From contig JAILKL010000027.1 of the NCBI GenBank assembly GCA_024693775.1, forward strand, positions 1 through 44,784: a stretch of DNA of 44,784 nucleotides, given 5' to 3'. The translations under genes and the position numbers were made by a program. Positions 42,815 through 44,784 of the stretch are shown piece after piece. This DNA comes from Pseudobutyrivibrio sp. Lineage in GTDB: Bacteria; Bacillota; Clostridia; Lachnospirales; Lachnospiraceae. The notes under the pieces are model-generated. The model saw nothing but the letters and a program-made list of their open reading frames with translations, searched no databases and had not been told where the DNA came from. The stretch's first letter is position 1. Every line of letters starts with the position of its first letter.

Positions 42815-43847
42815 TTGTCTCCCCCGCCTTGATATCGTTGCTAACTAAAATAAATTTTTCTAATGTCTGAAGTGCCTTACCTGAATCTATAATTTCGGCT
42901 GCCAATTTTACTCCCTCGGCATAGCTGTCAGCCTTGCCACCGATGTAAAGTGATGCTCCTGCGTTTAATAAAACTGCATCTCTCTTTGGGCCCTTGGCGC
43001 CATTTAAAATGTCACGTGTTATCTTTGCGTTCTCCTCTGGAGTACCGCCCTTTAAATCATCCTTTGTGCATTTGCTAAAACCAAAGTCCTCAGGATTGAT
43101 TACGTATGTTTTGTACCATCCGTCCTTAATCTCGCAAATCTTGGTTGGAGCGCTCATGGAAATCTCATCAAGCTTGTCCATTCCATAAACAACCATGCCT
43201 CGTTTTACACCAAGATTTATCAGAACCTGCGCTAGTGGCTCAACCAGATATTCATCGTAAACCCCAAGGAGCTGCATGCTAGGAGTAGCTGGATTTGTAA
43301 GAGGTCCTAGGATATTGAATACTGTTCTAAAGCCCAGCTCTCTTCGAATGGCTCCGACGTATTTCATTGAGGTGTGATATTTCTGAGCGAAGAAGAAGCA
43401 CATGCCCACCTTCTCGAGAAGCTCCACACACTTTTCTGGGTCCTGATTGATGTTTACTCCTAGTGCCTCTAAGCAATCTGCTGTTCCGCATAATGAGGAT
43501 GCTGCACGATTTCCGTGCTTTGCCACCTTCATGCCACCAGCTGCTGCTACAAGGGCTGAGGTAGTGGAAATATTAAAGCTGTGTGCGTTGTCTCCACCTG
43601 TTCCAACGATTTCAAAAACCTCCATGCCTGTGTTTACCTTTGTGGCATGCTCTCTCATGGCTGCTGCGCATCCTGCAATCTCATCTGTTGTCTCAGCCTT
43701 TGCACTCTTTGTGGAAAGAGCAGATAAAAATGCTGCGTTTTGTGTAGGTGAGCTTTCACCGCTCATAATTTCGTTCATTACTGCATAGGCCTCATCATAT
43801 GTAAGGTCTGCCTTGTTAACAATTTTTTCGATAGCTTCTTTGATCAT
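42780..43847 (-). CDS. trpD: anthranilate phosphoribosyltransferase
   Basis: This 355-residue enzyme adds phosphoribosyl to anthranilate. The glycine-rich loop [78 protein letters not shown] and the DEISMSAPT segment are all present. GGAGG lies before the ATG. It is the first gene after the T-box leader and the terminator at 43885-43930. Confidence 0.96.
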   Translation of the reverse strand: MIKEAIEKIVNKADLTYDEAYAVMNEIMSGESSPTQNAAFLSALSTKSAKAETTDEIAGCAAAMREHATKVNTGMEVFEIVGTGGDNAHSFNISTTSALVAAAGGMKVAKHGNRAASSLCGTADCLEALGVNINQDPEKCVELLEKVGMCFFFAQKYHTSMKYVGAIRRELGFRTVFNILGPLTNPATPSMQLLGVYDEYLVEPLAQVLINLGVKRGMVVYGMDKLDEISMSAPTKICEIKDGWYKTYVINPEDFGFSKCTKDDLKGGTPEENAKITRDILNGAKGPKRDAVLLNAGASLYIGGKADSYAEGVKLAAEIIDSGKALQTLEKFILVSNDIKAGETNDNSRSISGAC

Positions 43848-43884
43848 TTTCTTGCCTCCATTTTGTATGCCGGTTTCTAATCAA

Positions 43885-43930
43885 TAAAAAAGTCCTTGAT
43901 AGAAACCATTAATAAGTCTCTATCAAGGAC
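43885..43930 (-). terminator. T-box-controlled terminator
   Basis: On the minus strand GTCCTTGATAGA and TCTATCAAGGAC form a long stem (arms about 43919-43930 and 43892-43903) followed by TTTTTTATT. The first arm lies just after the T-box sequence, so antitermination by uncharged tRNA can compete with it. Confidence 0.9.
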
Positions 43931-44180
43931 GAAAAATCTATTCCGCGGTGCCACCTTGAATTCATGAATATTCATGCTCTTGCAGGATACCAACATATCC
44001 ATGGCAACTAACGTATGCCCTACGTCGTGCAATACTCAGCCAAACGGCTTTTCCTCACGCCCTCAGGAGTCCATTCCCAAATTGCTATCCTACTGCATCC
44101 CACCATCGCAGCTCTCTAAGCTTTATAGCTTTAGGTATCACAAAAAGGTACTCCTCTCCCTCATCGGTTTAACGCTTTAT
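43931..44180 (-). promoter_or_regulatory. tryptophan T-box leader
   Basis: The minus strand has the T-box core AAGGTGGCACCGCGG just before the terminator, and a long stem I region upstream. Near the end of stem I, GGGAATGGACTCC presents UGG (44073-44071), the tryptophan codon, as specifier. The T-box UGGC would pair with an acceptor end GCCA, matching the G discriminator of bacterial tRNA-Trp. Uncharged tRNA-Trp should therefore turn the trp operon on. Confidence 0.93.
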
Positions 44181-44192
44181 TAAGTTGAAGTA

Positions 44193-44221
44193 AATATAAC
44201 ATTACAGAATTTCTGTGTCAA
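44193..44221 (-). promoter_or_regulatory. trp operon promoter
   Basis: On the minus strand a perfect TTGACA (44221-44216) and TATATT (44198-44193) are 17 bases apart, just upstream of the T-box leader. A 13-base palindrome (ACAGAATTTCTGT, 44204-44216) fills the spacer. Confidence 0.8.
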
Positions 44222-44298
44222 TACGTTTTTTCAGAATATTTTTAAAGTAAAATCTAGATTTACAAAAATAAAGCTACCAGCTGAGGAAAATCAAAAAT

Positions 44299-44784
44299 CT
44301 ATACTACTATCTCAACCTTAATAAGTTCGTCTTCATTTTTGATATCAAAGCTGCCGTCGTATTTGTCGATAACTGCCTGAATGTTTAGCATACCAAATCC
44401 TCTGGATTTGAGATTTCGTTTTCTAGAAACCAGGTGTCCTCTGCGATATTCTAGCGGATAATCCGAGGTGTTTGACTGTATGATACACAAGCTATCATTA
44501 AATGGCCAAGTGGCTATTTCCACATGGCCGCCATGTTCATTGGCCTCTATGGCATTTTTTAGGATATTAGATATCAGGATACAAAGGTCATAATCAGAGA
44601 TCTTCTTTTCTCGTGGTACCACCATCTTGATATCAAGATCTACTCCACGCTCCTCAGCCATATCCTTGTAGCGCCAAAGAACTCCGTCTATGGCGGCGTT
44701 TCCTGTGTAGCTAACCTTTTTAAAGGAACAGGTGCTGCCTAGAAGCATGTCACAATATTCCTTTACCTTGTCCATATCTCCCTC
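44299..44784 (-). CDS. GHKL-domain sensor histidine kinase, C-terminal part (partial)
   Basis: The reading frame is open through the right edge, so only the C-terminal end, about 160 residues, is seen. It is a GHKL ATP-binding domain of the AgrC-like type, with the N box ISNILKNAIEAN, the glycine box RGFGMLNIQAV, and a final beta strand (ELIKVEIVV). The phosphorylated histidine and the membrane sensor part would lie outside the window. A response regulator partner is expected beyond the edge but cannot be seen. The ATG-like codon at 44775 is internal, not the start. Confidence 0.85.
   Translation of the reverse strand, partial: EGDMDKVKEYCDMLLGSTCSFKKVSYTGNAAIDGVLWRYKDMAEERGVDLDIKMVVPREKKISDYDLCILISNILKNAIEANEHGGHVEIATWPFNDSLCIIQSNTSDYPLEYRRGHLVSRKRNLKSRGFGMLNIQAVIDKYDGSFDIKNEDELIKVEIVV

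Overview
The window looks like a chromosomal segment of a low-GC Gram-positive anaerobe of the Clostridia, most likely a Lachnospiraceae member of the Butyrivibrio/Pseudobutyrivibrio kind. This placement is an inference. It rests on the 5' end of a 16S rRNA gene at the left edge, AT-rich codon use, a T-box and a cobalamin riboswitch, the anaerobic (CbiK/CbiD/CbiG) cobalamin route and several lipoprotein types typical of that family. Almost every gene lies on the minus strand, so the window reads from right to left; the only plus-strand gene is a radical SAM protein at 3955-4854. I saw no insertion sequence, phage gene, CRISPR array or tRNA.

Right end to left. A partial GHKL histidine kinase (44299-44784) is followed by a tryptophan operon. 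This has a clear promoter, a T-box leader with a UGG specifier and a terminator (43885-44221), then trpD, trpC, a trpF-trpB fusion, trpA, trpE and trpG with overlapping ends. Next is bioY, preceded by a BirA-like inverted repeat. Then come a lipoprotein made of two copies of one domain and an ApbE flavin transferase, separated by a strong terminator hairpin. A translation-related operon follows: argS, rsmF-like rRNA methyltransferase, yitT and a TetM-like ribosome-binding GTPase fused to a Rae1-like mRNA endonuclease (27538-34088). A PAS/GGDEF/EAL phosphodiesterase gene separates this from the largest unit.

That largest unit is a cobalamin operon of 20 genes spanning about 20 kb (4849-25205), under one cobalamin riboswitch with a terminator. 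It begins with an exported, lipid-anchored CbiK cobaltochelatase, a small lipoprotein and a BtuFCD-like importer. It continues with cobQ, cbiC, cbiD, cbiF, cbiG, cbiH, a cobK-cbiE-cbiT fusion, cbiA, cobT, cobU, cobS, a shortened second cobU, cobC, cbiB and cobD. CbiL and the corrinoid adenosyltransferase are missing here and must be elsewhere if the pathway is complete.

Left end. The plus-strand YhcC-like radical SAM gene diverges from dinB, whose promoter carries a LexA-like box. Beyond are an unrecognised 136-residue gene with a strong promoter, then a DUF3783 gene, a J-domain gene and a 48-residue zinc-ribbon microprotein whose stop codon forms the loop of a terminator. The promoter and leader of the rRNA operon complete the window.

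The most interesting items are the TetM-like/Rae1 fusion protein, the exported CbiK placed with an importer, the repeat-bearing linker in the CobK-CbiE-CbiT fusion, the truncated CobU paralogue and the ApbE/duplicated-lipoprotein pair.
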